Below are positions 23,501 to 32,452 of a stretch of 64,000 bases of DNA, one piece after another; the stretch's first letter is position 1, and every line of letters starts with the position of its first letter. Under the pieces are notes generated by a model. It made no database searches. It was not told the DNA's origin and was given only the letters and a program-made list of their open reading frames with translations. The translations under genes and the position numbers were made by a program. Location of the stretch: the NCBI GenBank assembly GCA_944989445.1, contig CALYLW010000438.1:372001-436000 (forward strand). The letters are read 5' to 3'. Source of the DNA: Ampullaceana balthica. Taxonomy: Eukaryota > Mollusca > Gastropoda > Lymnaeidae.

Positions 23501-25148
23501 CCGCGTGTTAGGTGGGTGTAATAACAACTACACTGCGACATGCATGTTATTCTGTAAAGGAGCAACGAAAGTGTACTCAATAAGCATTGTTGGTCTCGAG
23601 GCATGCCCCCCCCCCATCACCTTAGCTTGCCAATCATAACTGTGATTGGTCGACCCCAGCGAGGGTCATTCGTCATGCTAATTTGCACACTACTCGTTCT
23701 TGTTCTGGTGAATTATATATATAGATGTGTAAAAAATACAAATACAATTATTTTAGATTCTGGAATAATTTTGTTAAAGAAAGAGTAAATAAATGCAGAA
23801 TGTACTTTTAAAAAATTGGTAACTATGTTATTGTTAAAAATTATTTTAAATGTATAAAAAATACAAATACAATTAAAACTTTCAACTATTACAAATGATG
23901 ATCTTTTAGTCTATCATTGGTGATTAGTTAGTGAATTTGTTTCATTAAAAGTTACTTTTTTTAATCTTGTAGGTCTTCATGAGGAATTTGAATAATATTT
24001 TTATTGCATGTTTCTGAAAAATATATTTAAAAAAAACAAACAACCTTTGAATGATTGTTGCCTTTTCATTTAGTCAACAACCAGTTCATAAATGTTTCCT
24101 GGGCATATTAATTCAACTATGTCTCTGTACAAGTGTGTTTGATTCTTTACCATGTTCATGTAATGTTAGGGCACATAGATATAATTATAATATTATGATG
24201 CCTGGGCACATTAATATCACGATGCATGGGCACGCACATCAATAAAATGTCTGGACACATTCATTGCATGATGTCTGGTCAAATAAATGTTGTTATGTCT
24301 GTTCACACTAATGTAATATCTGAGCACATTAATGTCATCATGTCTGGGCATGTTAATTTTAATGTTTTATATATAGCTGAACTGCATATTTTCTATAATT
24401 TATTGACTTTAACATTTTTTTACCATGTTTCATAAAAAAGAAAGAAAACAAAAATTGATGAAATTTGGCATTTAAAAAAGTTGATTTTTCTCTCCAAATG
24501 CTTTTAATAAAGACATTTTCACAAGCTCTGCCTGTTTCCCCCCCAAATCTAAATCTTGTACATTCCATGGTCAGATTGAGCTGAAACTTTGCATACATTT
24601 CTGGTGATAAACCGTAAATCAACCATAATCAACTCATAATTGTCGGTTAATTCTGCTATAAATATTTAATTAATTTTTAACTGAGATTGTGTTCATGTAA
24701 AGGGTATTTTGCCTTCTACTGTATGAGAGTTCTGTCCAACTGGTTTAAAATACACTGCTGAATGCTAGCATTCTAGCATAGAGACCAGAGTTCATTTCCT
24801 AGTAGTCAAACATAAGTACAATTTAATGCTTTGTGTTTAAAAAAAATAAAACATAATTTAAGTAAGAAAAAGTAAATGAGTGGAATTTTAAGTTTTTGTC
24901 ATTTTCTTATTACAGTAATTTCTTTCAATAAAACTTTATTATAGTTGAAAATAATATCATTGAAGAAAAATAAAAAATTGTTAATCTCTGTAAAGTTCCT
25001 GCCATACCATTTGTTAGGTGGCAATATGCGCTTGCTTCCTTATATTAAGCCACTAAGCTTCTTAAAGGCTGCCTATCATGGCAATTACTAAGTTTTTCAT
25101 TTTTTATTTTCTAATACTCAGCTTCCAGGAACAGTGCAGAGTTCTTAG
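11399..25148 (+). CDS. SLCO4A1-like: Organic anion transporting polypeptide (SLCO/OATP family), 11 coding exons
   Basis: Twelve-pass plasma-membrane transporter of the SLCO family, which moves amphipathic organic anions such as hormone conjugates, bile-salt-like compounds and xenobiotics. Coding exons: 11399-11560, 11814-11892, 12748-12927, 13901-14821, 15526-15721, 16901-17051, 17787-17974, 18101-18165, 20484-20710, 21843-21947 and 25122-25148. All phases agree, giving 766 residues (relatives run about 650-750). Visible landmarks: RCGYGRWRPQFLQCFNSPNC before TM1; SIERRFDLDSTNLGFVSSAY after TM1; the signature DTRWLGAWWLG near residue 335; ten cysteines in the Kazal-like extracellular loop (residues about 513-590); and RCVHEDNKVYAQGIKTLIVR before TM11. 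The CGxGxxxPxxLQxFN entry resembles SLCO4 members; the subfamily is inference. Six introns start or end in minisatellites whose units copy the splice site. The last exon is the least certain. Confidence 0.9.
11814..11892 (+). CDS. SLCO4A1-like: OATP exon 2
   Basis: Acceptor TTCCTACTTCAG. Encodes the acidic KNKSTDIDAAFSDWMALEQQ segment. The donor GTTTGT is weaker than the consensus; phase 1. Confidence 0.7.
12295..12485. repeat. Degenerate tandem repeat in OATP intron 2 (about 3 units)
   Basis: Roughly 60-bp unit recognised by ATTAATACTTGA, CAAGATATGGCTAATATCCA and CAATTTTACAAAA. It does not touch a splice site. Confidence 0.7.
12748..12927 (+). CDS. SLCO4A1-like: OATP exon 3 (pre-TM1 cysteine motif and TM1)
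   Basis: The acceptor is TATGAAG with a poor pyrimidine tract. Encodes an acidic stretch (VPEENLEEEY), then the RCGYGRWRPQFLQCF motif conserved before TM1, and most of TM1. Donor GTAAAT, phase 1. Confidence 0.85.
12985..13092. repeat. Short degenerate tandem repeat in OATP intron 3
   Basis: About 2.5 units of roughly 42 bp, recognised by ATCTCTTTAACCTCTA and AAGTTCAAATCT. The array starts about 60 bp inside the intron, not at the splice site. Confidence 0.6.
13901..14821 (+). CDS. SLCO4A1-like: OATP exon 4 (TM2-TM6, GAWWLG signature)
   Basis: The largest coding exon (921 nt). Acceptor TTTTTCTTACAG. It encodes the first half of the transporter, including ALPHFLAG, LLHGIGGTTLFTVGISLMDD and the family signature RWLGAWWLGP. 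The exon ends at the first of four tandem GTGAG donors (after 14821, 14863, 14905 and 14947). Each later donor would add 14 in-frame residues. Confidence 0.9.
14781..14953 (+). repeat. 42-bp minisatellite spanning the exon 4 donor site
   Basis: Four units, each covering the last 40 nt of exon 4 (EYGIPASQAAVLSG) plus its GT. The exonic GAGTACGGTATACC and the intronic donor GTGAGTACGG share eight bases, a microhomology that could have seeded the duplication. 42 is divisible by three and all units are open, so any of the four donors keeps the frame. Unit 3 differs most (IYASLAAALSG). Confidence 0.9.
14954..15525. other. Rest of OATP intron 4
   Basis: It includes two similar segments with TTACTGGATAGTAAATGG (15128) and TTACTGGGTAGTAAAAGA (15233), a degenerate duplication of about 100 bp. 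Nothing else is recognised. Confidence 0.55.
15526..15721 (+). CDS. SLCO4A1-like: OATP exon 5 (TM7-TM8 region)
   Basis: Acceptor CATACTTTCAG. Encodes GLAVVPAAVCGLIMGGFIAK and a further membrane segment around TSSVSALACAVVW, ending in KPYGK plus GA. Donor GTAAGT, phase 2. Confidence 0.85.
15914..16916 (+). repeat. 46-bp (and 62-bp) minisatellite spanning the exon 6 acceptor site
   Basis: About 18 units. Each carries a full acceptor (TGTTTTGTTGTTGTGTACAC then AG) followed by the first 16 nt of exon 6 (GGTGGTAGGCAACTAT). Only the last unit runs on into the complete exon. Longer units contain an internal duplication of the GTAGGCAACTATAAC part. Splicing to an earlier copy would read through to a TAA inside the array. 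Confidence 0.9.
16901..17051 (+). CDS. SLCO4A1-like: OATP exon 6 (Kazal-like loop, first part)
   Basis: Encodes the first six cysteines of the large extracellular loop, with spacing QC-NSLC-NC-DTDAFEPVC-(8)-PC-YAGC. The acceptor is the last copy in the preceding minisatellite. Donor GTGAGT, phase 0. Confidence 0.9.
17245..17807 (+). repeat. 56-bp minisatellite spanning the exon 7 acceptor site
   Basis: Ten units, each with a pyrimidine tract and acceptor (GCATGTTTGTTTGTTTCAG) and the first roughly 21 nt of exon 7 (TTCCACAACTGTACTTGTGT), then TATTATTGAGACTTGA. Only the last copy continues into the complete exon. An upstream acceptor would encode FHNCTCVIIET followed by TGA. Confidence 0.9.
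17787..17974 (+). CDS. SLCO4A1-like: OATP exon 7 (rest of Kazal-like loop, next TM)
   Basis: Encodes FHNCTCVDVLNEV, the closing cysteines NCRQPC, and a membrane segment (HLLYLFAVLLFMSMCVSFMP). Donor GTACGG, phase 2. Together with exon 6 it gives the ten loop cysteines typical of OATPs. Confidence 0.9.
18101..18165 (+). CDS. SLCO4A1-like: OATP exon 8 (65 nt)
   Basis: A short exon encoding RCVHEDNKVYAQGIKTLIVR and ML, the conserved stretch leading into TM11. Acceptor ACAATTGACAG. The donor GTGAGTAG is the first of about 55 copies in the following array. Phase 1. Confidence 0.88.
18137..20156 (+). repeat. 37/35-bp minisatellite spanning the exon 8 donor site (about 55 units)
   Basis: Each unit is the last 29 nt of exon 8 (AATCAAAACACTAATTGTG, CGAATGTTAG) plus the first 8 nt of the intron (GTGAGTAG). 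Two polymorphisms run along the array: GCGAATG versus GAGAATG, and AAAACACTAA versus AAAAACTAA (37 versus 35 bp). The last unit is decayed (AATGAAAGGGGAATAG). Reading into the second unit meets TAG at once, so only the first donor gives a long protein. Confidence 0.93.
20157..20483. other. End of OATP intron 8
   Basis: AT-rich with no feature beyond the exon 9 acceptor (CCTCTTTGAAAAG). Confidence 0.6.
20484..20710 (+). CDS. SLCO4A1-like: OATP exon 9 (TM11-TM12)
   Basis: Encodes SFVGPILMGKLLDIQCETW, CGQRLSCWLYNHDNL and the last membrane segment (IYLYAVVLKGLSVVFSCLAF), then KFYRPPVCNQVVVIQ. The donor GTAAATAG is the first copy in the next array. Phase 0. Confidence 0.88.
20690..21318 (+). repeat. 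30-bp minisatellite spanning the exon 9 donor site (21 units)
   Basis: The unit is the last 21 nt of exon 9 (AACCAGGTTGTTGTAATTCA plus G) and the first 9 nt of the intron (GTAAATAGC). In the exon frame each unit encodes VNSNQVVVIQ without stops. The frame stays open for the first units until a 31-bp unit near 20831-20861 shifts it. Several downstream donors would therefore lengthen the cytoplasmic tail by multiples of ten residues. Confidence 0.92.
21319..21842. other. Rest of OATP intron 9
   Basis: AT-rich with no recognised element. Ends with the acceptor TATATCCTGCAG. Confidence 0.6.
21843..21947 (+). CDS. SLCO4A1-like: OATP exon 10 (cytoplasmic tail)
   Basis: 35 codons of charged C-terminal tail (APHHEEKDGKAAEETNHPQK, then NSLFDEANQPM). 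The donor GTAAGTGA is the first copy of the next short array. Phase 0. Confidence 0.8.
21934..22081 (+). repeat. 24-bp minisatellite spanning the exon 10 donor site (6 units)
   Basis: The unit is the last 14 nt of exon 10 (CCAACCAACCAATG) plus 10 nt of intron (GTAAGTGAGT). In frame it encodes VSESNQPM with no stop. Some units have the GT changed or weakened (ATAGTAAG, TGGTTAGT), so not all copied donors look usable. Confidence 0.88.
22082..22464. other. OATP intron 10, first plain stretch
   Basis: AT-rich with no feature. Confidence 0.5.
22465..22681. mobile_element. hAT-type MITE in OATP intron 10
   Basis: The inverted ends are CAGTGGTTCCCAACC and GGTTGGGAACCACAG. The 8-bp duplication has one mismatch (TATTAGAT at 22457-22464, TGTTAGAT at 22682-22689). 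Same family as the element at 31189-31389: both carry GGGGTCGCGACC-like and GCGACCCC-like subterminal blocks and an AAAACTTTATT/AATAAAGTTTTT core. Confidence 0.85.
22775..23725 (-). mobile_element. Non-autonomous Helitron-like element (951 bp) in OATP intron 10
   Basis: On the minus strand it starts A|TCTATATATATAATTC and ends CTAG|T, with a hairpin (GGGGTA-AGC-TACGCC, one mismatch) 11 nt before the CTAG. The 3' part and the GTTGGTCTCGAG block are shared with the 242-bp copy at 5129-5370. The interior carries a tRNA-like piece (23475-23541). No Rep or helicase ORF is present. Confidence 0.75.
23475..23541 (-). other. tRNA-like sequence inside the Helitron
   Basis: On the minus strand there is GTCGCAGTGTAGTTGTTATT, then CACGCGGAAAGTCCTGGGTT and CAAGCCCCAGG. 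The GGTTCAAGCC B box and the preceding arm resemble the tRNA head common in SINEs. The acceptor stem does not close, so it is not called a tRNA gene. Confidence 0.45.
24178..24362. repeat. Degenerate roughly 28-bp tandem repeat in OATP intron 10
   Basis: About six diverged units built on ATGTCTGGGCACATTAATGT. Confidence 0.65.
24470..24690. repeat. Dispersed repeat fragment
   Basis: It contains TTGAGCTGAAACTTTGCATA, which resembles ATCGAGCTGAAATTTTGCAG at 49107. It is probably part of a decayed interspersed family with members near 49020-49400 and 56750-57010. Confidence 0.4.
25122..25148 (+). CDS. SLCO4A1-like: OATP exon 11 (stop codon)
   Basis: The acceptor TTCTAATACTCAG is followed by eight codons (LPGTVQSS) and TAG. 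This is the first good acceptor with a short in-frame ending after exon 10. A different last exon is possible. Confidence 0.5.
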   Translation, partial: LPGTVQSS

Positions 25149-27055
25149 AAGGAAGAAGAACTTGTAGAACTGACATCTCAAACTTCAGTGGTTGGGGAGA
25201 GGAATCCTGAGTCCTAACAAAGTCTTCAAATATTTGAGAGTGCAGTTGACATTTTTCTAACTCATCACTGATTGGAAACAGTAGGTTGGAGAAAGGGGGT
25301 CATATCAAGGTAACTCTGACTTCAGAATTCATATTTTTTCTTCAACTTATCAAGGTGTCAACTCACCAAGAAACGGACAAAGTTAGAGATAACTTAATTA
25401 CAAGGGTGGACATATTATGAAAATAGTATCACTGTTGAAATCACTCATAGTTTTTCTCTAAGGTTTTTTTTAAAGTAGTTAAGAGTCTTAGCCTGGGAAG
25501 TTTGACTTTTCCTTACCCTGCAATGCTGGAAAAAGCTTAAATTGGGCCTGAATAGAGCTCAAAAAAATTCCAAAGCCATTCAGCAAATGATGACAGCATA
25601 AGTCCATTATTTAAGTTTAGCTTTTTTGACAATACACATCATCTTTATGCTCTTATTTTGGCTGTGTTGGTTGGTGATTAGGTTTTTAAAGATTTTAATT
25701 CATTTTAACAATTTTTTAGGAATATTTCAGTAGGAAATTGAGTTATGTGTTGGTAAGAATATCTGGATTACATTGCGTATGTAAATGAGAGGTTTTTTGA
25801 AATTCATGACTGGAAACAACATGTTGATTTTCAATGCATTTAATTAAGAACAAGTATGTTTTATAATCAACTTAATGTAGTAATTTTATCTTGTTTATCT
25901 ATTTGTATACGCCGTGCTATGTTATTTTATATCTAAAGTATAAAGAAAACAAATTGTTATCTCAATGGCCAAGTCAATATAATGAACTCGTGATAATCCA
26001 ACTAACCATTCAGCGCTGCTGTCTGTTATATCCTTTGGTATGATATTTTACAAGTTATCTTAACATTTAGTTTTTCTCATGCTTTTATATTTATTCATAA
26101 ATATACTCAGTGGATGTATCTGTAATATAATATATATAATATGTATATGTCTATGTGAAATCCAGGCCATATATCTATAAATATATCTTTATCTATGTAT
26201 ATAAAAGTAGTATTCCATGGCTAGACTTTGAGATAAGTGAACTGTTGGATAACGCCTCATCACAAGAGATTTGGCACACACAAATTTCATCTTATTTATC
26301 CCACCATCTACAAACATATGAACAGGATCTTGTGTAGTCATTGATTCTTTTTGGCTACTGATCATGGGGGTCAATTTCAGCCACTTGTGTTTATTTGGCA
26401 CCAACTTGCTTGTGATTCATGAAACCTTGGGCCGTGGTTTAGTTATGATATCCTGATTTATTTTATTAGCACCATTGAAAATTGTTTTGTTTTTACCCTA
26501 AATTTATGTGAAATAGAAACATATCAGAACTTGAGTCTTCATCTGAAGACTGTGGGTTGTCTACAGTGTCATACCAGAAATCCAGCTTTGAAACATGATT
26601 CCATTTAAAATTCAAGTTGTAGAGCCATGTACACAACAGTTGTCAGCATGTCCATTCAAAAGTTAAGCAGGAAAGCCATGGACCCACCTGTTCAATAGCT
26701 ACCATGGCATTGTCATCGAGCCTTTTCATCCAACAGGCTGGAAGGAAGAAGTCAAATAAAATCTTTTTAACCCAGAAAATCATAATTTTAAGCTAGTTAA
26801 ACAGAGCAAATATATTTGATGAATGTAGTTTCCCCCAACTTAAAATTGATGTCTATTTATTTGGGTGTGTGTGTGGGGGGGGGTGCTGTCAAACATTAGA
26901 TGATGCTATAAAAAAAAGTAGTCTGTATTGTGATATTTCATGGTAATGTGTGTTATTACTTTGTTATCATTCATTTACCAAAGTATGCAGCAGGTTTGCT
27001 GACATGTTTTGCTTTAAGATGTATTACTTATTTATTTATCCTCTGAATCACGATT
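25149..27055. other. Probable OATP 3' UTR and downstream DNA
   Basis: No gene is seen. The first AATAAA I noticed is at 26755-26760; whether it is the poly(A) signal is unknown. Short A/T repeats lie near 26125-26150. Confidence 0.4.
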
Positions 27056-27205
27056 CAGTTAAATCTCCTAGAAAGATTGTTTACAATCCATTGTTCATTG
27101 TATTAGAGGATATTCTGTTCAGTTAAATCTCCTAGAAAGATTGTTTACAATCCATTGTTCATTGTATTAGAGGATATTCTGTTCAGTTAGATCTCCTAGA
27201 AAGAG
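27056..27205. repeat. 64-bp tandem duplication (2.3 units)
   Basis: Two near-identical 64-bp units starting CAGTTAAATCTCCTAGAAAG, plus a partial third. Confidence 0.85.
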
Positions 27206-27209
27206 TAGC

Positions 27210-27430
27210 TCTAAAGCCATCAAACCAGTTCAGTTGTAAAGCCATCAAACCAGTTCAGTTGTAAAGCCATCAAACCAGTTCAGTTGTAAAGCCATCAAAC
27301 CAGTTCAGTTGTAAAGCCATCAAACCAGTTCAGTTGTAAAGCCATCAAACCAGTTCAGTTGTAAAGCCATCAAACCAGTTCAGTTGTAAAGCCATCAAAC
27401 CAGTTCAGTTGTAAAGCCATCAAACCAATG
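27210..27430. repeat. 25-bp minisatellite (about 9 units)
   Basis: Unit built on GTAAAGCCATCAAACCAGTT plus CAGTT, nearly identical along the array. It follows directly on the 64-bp repeat, which ends in the same CAGTT word. Confidence 0.9.
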
Positions 27431-28990
27431 CAATATTTTAAGCCATCAAATCAACTTGGTTCTAAAAACATTAAACCCATGTGTTCATTTTGCTCTCTTT
27501 GTCAATGGTTTAACATAAATCCGAAATATTTTCAGTGCTCACAAAAATACTCAGTTTCTGCTTACCCTTTTAAGAATATTTGGTGCTTGTATTTTTTTTG
27601 AAACACAAATAATATTGTGTGCAGCTTTTGAAATAATTTTTCTGCTTGTCCATTCTTAAGCCATTGAAAGTTTGTATGTTTATTTTACAAGTGTTTGTTC
27701 TATCTGTTCTGAAGTTGGTGGAGGGTATCTTGTCTTTTTTTTCCGAAGCATCTTTTCAGTCCTGACATTAATGTTGGGCATTTCCTGATCATCATCAGTA
27801 TTACACAGACTGTGTTAATTATTCATTCTAATATTTTTTTCTTCTTAGCTCCAAATACACCTTGCATGTAAATGATTTTTTCATTTGTCAAAACTTATAG
27901 ATTGGGTTAGTGCAGCTTTTATTTCAGCTTGACATTTACTATTTGGTGGATATTTTGCAGATTTTTCTTCATGTTTAGCTCACAGATTGGATATTTGTTC
28001 CAATAAGAGAAATGTTCACTGTACATAAGTTAAAATGGCTTTTAGTTAATTTTTGGCATTTTTGGGAAGCAGTGGGTCTCAAACACAACTCATGTAGGCC
28101 TGTTTTTAAACAATGGTTTTGGGATATTGATGCGCAAGAGCCACTGAATCATTCTGTTGATAATGTTCGGTGTTGCAGCTGTTTGAAGTCAACTCAATAT
28201 CGGAATTAGTTTAGAGGTGGAGAGAGAGCATGTTTTAAATTTACATTTGTCGCCAAAAACAAGCGCAGAGAGATTGTTCACAAGCTATTTGAGAATGTTC
28301 CAGCTGTGTCCTTCTAAGCTTAGCGTCAAAGTATATTTCAAGTAAGTATATTTCAAGTGATGTTTAAATCAATAATTTGTAAAATAAAAATGGAGTTTAA
28401 TGGCTTAAAAAAGGAGAAGTATTACAATATTTTGTGAGGTTTTTTGGTAAATCAAATACTGTGTGAAGAAATATTGCCAGTAATTTCAAACACTGTCCCT
28501 TGTCATTTTAGCTAATTAAAAATTGTCTCCCACACCAACAATATGACATCAGTAATTCAGTTGTAAAGTACTGAGAAGAAGGAAGCTATCTTAAGATTAA
28601 GGCTTCCTTTATCTTCATGAAAATATTGGTGTTCCACCATCCACTGCATTGTTCCAATATTCAATGGATTATGCTCCACTATCCACTGGAACATGAGTCC
28701 AACATCTTGTACCCACTGCTTGATCATATCTTTTCCCCATTTTCCTTGAAATGCTGAAATTGTATATTTTATCAAATGTTTTTTTTTAAATGTCCTCTCT
28801 AGTTGCAACCAGTCAAGTGCAACCAATGAAGCAGGCATCTAGAGTATTTTCTAACCACCCTAAATTTTAGACTAGATAACAAACAGAAAATGACCTCAAT
28901 GCCATTTTTCTGGTTTTAACAGTTGGGGGTTGTGTTCTGTCTGACATTCTGTATTGGAGCAATAGATATCATCATCTGTTTGTTTTCAAA
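27431..28990. other. Intergenic stretch without a gene
   Basis: AT-rich. The open frames present are short and lack splice or domain support. Confidence 0.5.
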
Positions 28991-28995
28991 ATGGA

Positions 28996-29092
28996 CATTG
29001 TTAAACCCCTGTATAGCCATTGTTAAACCCCTGTATAGCCATTGTTAAACCCATATAGGGCCATTGTTCAACCCCTACAAGGCCACTGTTGA
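28996..29092. repeat. 24-bp tandem repeat (4 units)
   Basis: Unit CCATTGTTAAACCCCTGTAT plus AG, diverging rightward. Confidence 0.8.
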
Positions 29093-29303
29093 ACACATAT
29101 GCATGCCACCTATAATACAGATACACTGAAATTTTCTTATTTGTTGTCTATGATTGTCTCTTCTTGTGGGGCAGACGGTTAATTTGTGTAGGGCGTGTGA
29201 CTACACTTCAATATCATGTTGGATTTCTAAGGTTGGGGGACGGGGGGATTGGAGTGGGCCAAACTCTTATTTTTGTTCTATTACTTGAATGTGTCTTTAC
29301 ATT

Positions 29304-29351
<48 letters not shown>

Positions 29352-29352
29352 A
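29304..29352. repeat. (AG)n microsatellite
   Basis: About 24 dinucleotides with one interruption (GACAG). Confidence 0.9.
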
Positions 29353-29694
29353 AGCATTGAGGAAAAGTATAGTTACATTATTCAAAATATCATAGACCTT
29401 ACTCATATAATTTGTCCCTTTGTCTATGTTGATTTCTGAATTAAGCTTACAAAATACCCACACCTTAATAATGTTACCATCTAGATCTACTGTCGTATTG
29501 CTTAAATCATTGCTGCCACTATGCTTAATAAGTCTTTTAGTTGTTTTTATTTTTAAAAAAAATGTACTGATTTCAAAAATGTTTTGATATTGTTAGACTG
29601 ATCAGCATTTTTCTAACATTATAATTATCACTTATTATTTCCCATAAAAATTTCATTTTATAGATTTAATTCAATATTATGGTAACATTTACGT

Positions 29695-30654
29695 TTTCAT
29701 GGATGCTTTGAAGTGTTCATGGATACATCCAAGTGTTCATGGATACATTGAAGTGTTCATGGATACACTGAAGTGTTCATGGATACACTGATGTGTTCAT
29801 GGATACACTGAAGTGTTCATGGATACACTGATGTGTTCACGGATACACTGAAGTGTTCATGTATACACTGAAGTGTTCATGTATACACTGAAGTGTTCAT
29901 GGATACACTGAAGTGTTCATGGATACACTGAAGTGTTCATGGATACACTGATGTGTTCATGGATACACTGAAGTGTTCATGTATACACTGAAGTGTTCAT
30001 GGATACACTGAAGTGTTCATGGATACACTGAAGTGTTCATGGATACACTGAAGTGTTCATGGATACACTGATGTGTTCATGGATACACTGAAGTGTTCAT
30101 GGATACACTGATATGTTCATGGATACACTGATGTGTTCATGGATACACTGATGTGTTCATGGATACACTGATGTGTTCATGGATACACTGATATGTTCAT
30201 GGATACACTGATGTGTTCATGGATACACTGAAGTGTTCATGGATGCACTGATGTGTTCATGGATACACTGATGTGTTCATGGATACACTGATGTGTTCAT
30301 GGATACACTGAAGTGTTCATGGATACACTGATGTGTTCATGGATACACTGAAGTGTTCATGGATACACTGAAGTGTTCATGGATTCACTGATGTGTTCAT
30401 GGATACACTGATGTGTTCATGGATACACTGAAGTGTTCATGGATACACTGAAGTGTTCATGGATACACTGAAGTGTTCATGGATACACTGATGTGTTCAT
30501 GGATACACTGATGTGTTCATGGATACACTGAAGTGTTCATGGATACACTGATGTGTTCATGGATACACTGAAGTGTTCATGGATACACTGATGTGTTCAT
30601 GGATACACTGAAGTGTTCATGGATACACTGAAGTGTTCATGGATACACTGAAGT
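29695..30654. repeat. 20-bp minisatellite, about 48 units, two main variants
   Basis: Unit TTCATGGATACACTGAAGTG with a frequent ATGTG variant at the end. The period stays at exactly 20 bp across the array, so variation is by substitution only. Confidence 0.95.
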
Positions 30655-31188
30655 ATTGTAGGAAACCAACTGAAGTGATGTTCAAAGTGTTTCTGATAAG
30701 TACATTAGAGGTTATGAAAGACAGAAAGATAAAAATGTTGTGTTGAAAAGTGTGCTAGTCTTGGGATCACCAACCACCATGTCATTCTCTGGATAAAAGA
30801 ATGGTTCAAATAGACGGAACATCATTTTTCAAGTTAAACACAGCTGAAATTTAAAATATAATTTTACAATAAATGTTAATCATATTAACAACTTGATGGT
30901 TTCAGTCTCAGTACAAAAAAATTCATATTTTTGTTTACAGTTTTCAATATCAATTATATTTTTAAAAAAACAAAAAAAAACAAGGAAAACTAATTATTCA
31001 TTAATTTGTTGTTTCATTTCTAAATGACTTAGTTTTGTTACACTTTAAATGACTTCGTTTTGTAAAAGTTTTATATAAATGTTGTTTAGTTCTGTTGTCA
31101 TGAAGGCGTGGTTAGTTTTGTTTCATCTCAAAGTACAGTATTTCATATCAATTAAAGTTGTTTTTTCTTTCATTATGTTTCACTACAG
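30655..31188. other. Intergenic stretch without a gene
   Basis: AT-rich. Nothing recognised. Confidence 0.5.
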
Positions 31189-31389
31189 CAGCAGTTCCCA
31201 ACCTGTGGGGGTCGCGACAGGTTTTCTGGGGGTCGCCAACTTTTGACTAAAAATATTCAATGTAATGCAAATTAGCTCTATTTTGTAAAAACTTTATTGA
31301 AAATGACTTATTTACATTCGATGGGGGTCGCGGGTCACATGGCTTTAATATCAAAGGGGTCGCCACCCAAAAAAGTTTGGGAACCACTG
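31189..31389. mobile_element. hAT-type MITE (201 bp) with perfect 8-bp duplication
   Basis: The ends are CAGCAGTTCCCAACC and GGGAACCACTG. The direct duplication CACTACAG lies at 31181-31188 and 31390-31397. Inverted relative to its relative at 22465. Confidence 0.92.
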
Positions 31390-31397
31390 CACTACAG

Positions 31398-32375
31398 TGT
31401 TAGAAAATGAGTTTCCCCTAGAGCTGCCAAACTCTTCATAGAGAGTGTTTACAAATGGGTTTCATGAAATGAAGTTTACTTGACTTGATCTTTATTGATA
31501 GATTTAAAAAACAGTTTTTGGTAGTCTTGGAAAACAACAACATTATTTACATTTTTTTTCTGGGAAAAGGGGGGGGGGCTGATAACTCCCACTTTCTTAC
31601 ATTTTAAAATAACTTTTATCCCGAGCCACTAGAAATGATTGCTTTCTTGATTCTGCATTACACTTGAAACTAATGATTTTACAGATAAGGGAAAAAAAGG
31701 CGGGGGGAGGGGGGGAGGGGGGATGCAGTCAGTTTTAAACATTATTCACCCATCTGTGAAGTCAAATTACAATCAATATTTTTGTTTGCCACTTGATTAC
31801 TTGTACTCAAGGAAGGTCACAAAAATAATTGTGTCCTATTGTCATTCAATATTGCAGTGGGCCAAATATAAATGTTATTAGATTAATGATTAAAATAAAA
31901 TGGATAAGCATAGGATTCAATAATTTTCTGTATATAAAATGGGCATCTGTTAAGTATAATATAAAAAGTCATATTTACTCTTTTTCTAGCAAAACTAATG
32001 TTTTTCCATAAAAAATATTTGGATAAAAATAAATAAGGATAAAAAATAATAAATTATGCCCATGGTAAGCTTTTAACAATTTTTTTAATAATTTGTTTAC
32101 TTGTTCACAATGATAAGTTTCACAGATTGTTATTTTAAAGATTGTTTTTAATTATTGAATCTTGAGCAAATGTAAAGACTCAAAATAAGATTATAGAACA
32201 TGAAACAAATTAGGTTTTGAATTCACTCTTTGGCTTTTTATGCAAATTTAAAAGGAACTTTTAAAAAATGACTATGTTCCAACACAGATTACCAATGGCA
32301 TGCCATTGATTTTCATAATTTTGTTATAATTATGTTTGACCCCTTAGCTGTTAGTCAGCCTGTAATTTGATAGGA
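31398..32375. other. Intergenic stretch without a gene
   Basis: G-rich runs near 31565-31577 and 31698-31720; otherwise AT-rich. Confidence 0.5.
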
Positions 32376-32452
32376 AATTATTTAGTTATGACCTAAATTA
32401 TTTAGTTATGACCTAAATTATTTAGTTATGGCCTAAATTATTTAGTTATGAC
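32376..32452. repeat. 20-bp tandem repeat (4 units)
   Basis: Unit TATTTAGTTATGACCTAAAT. Confidence 0.85.
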
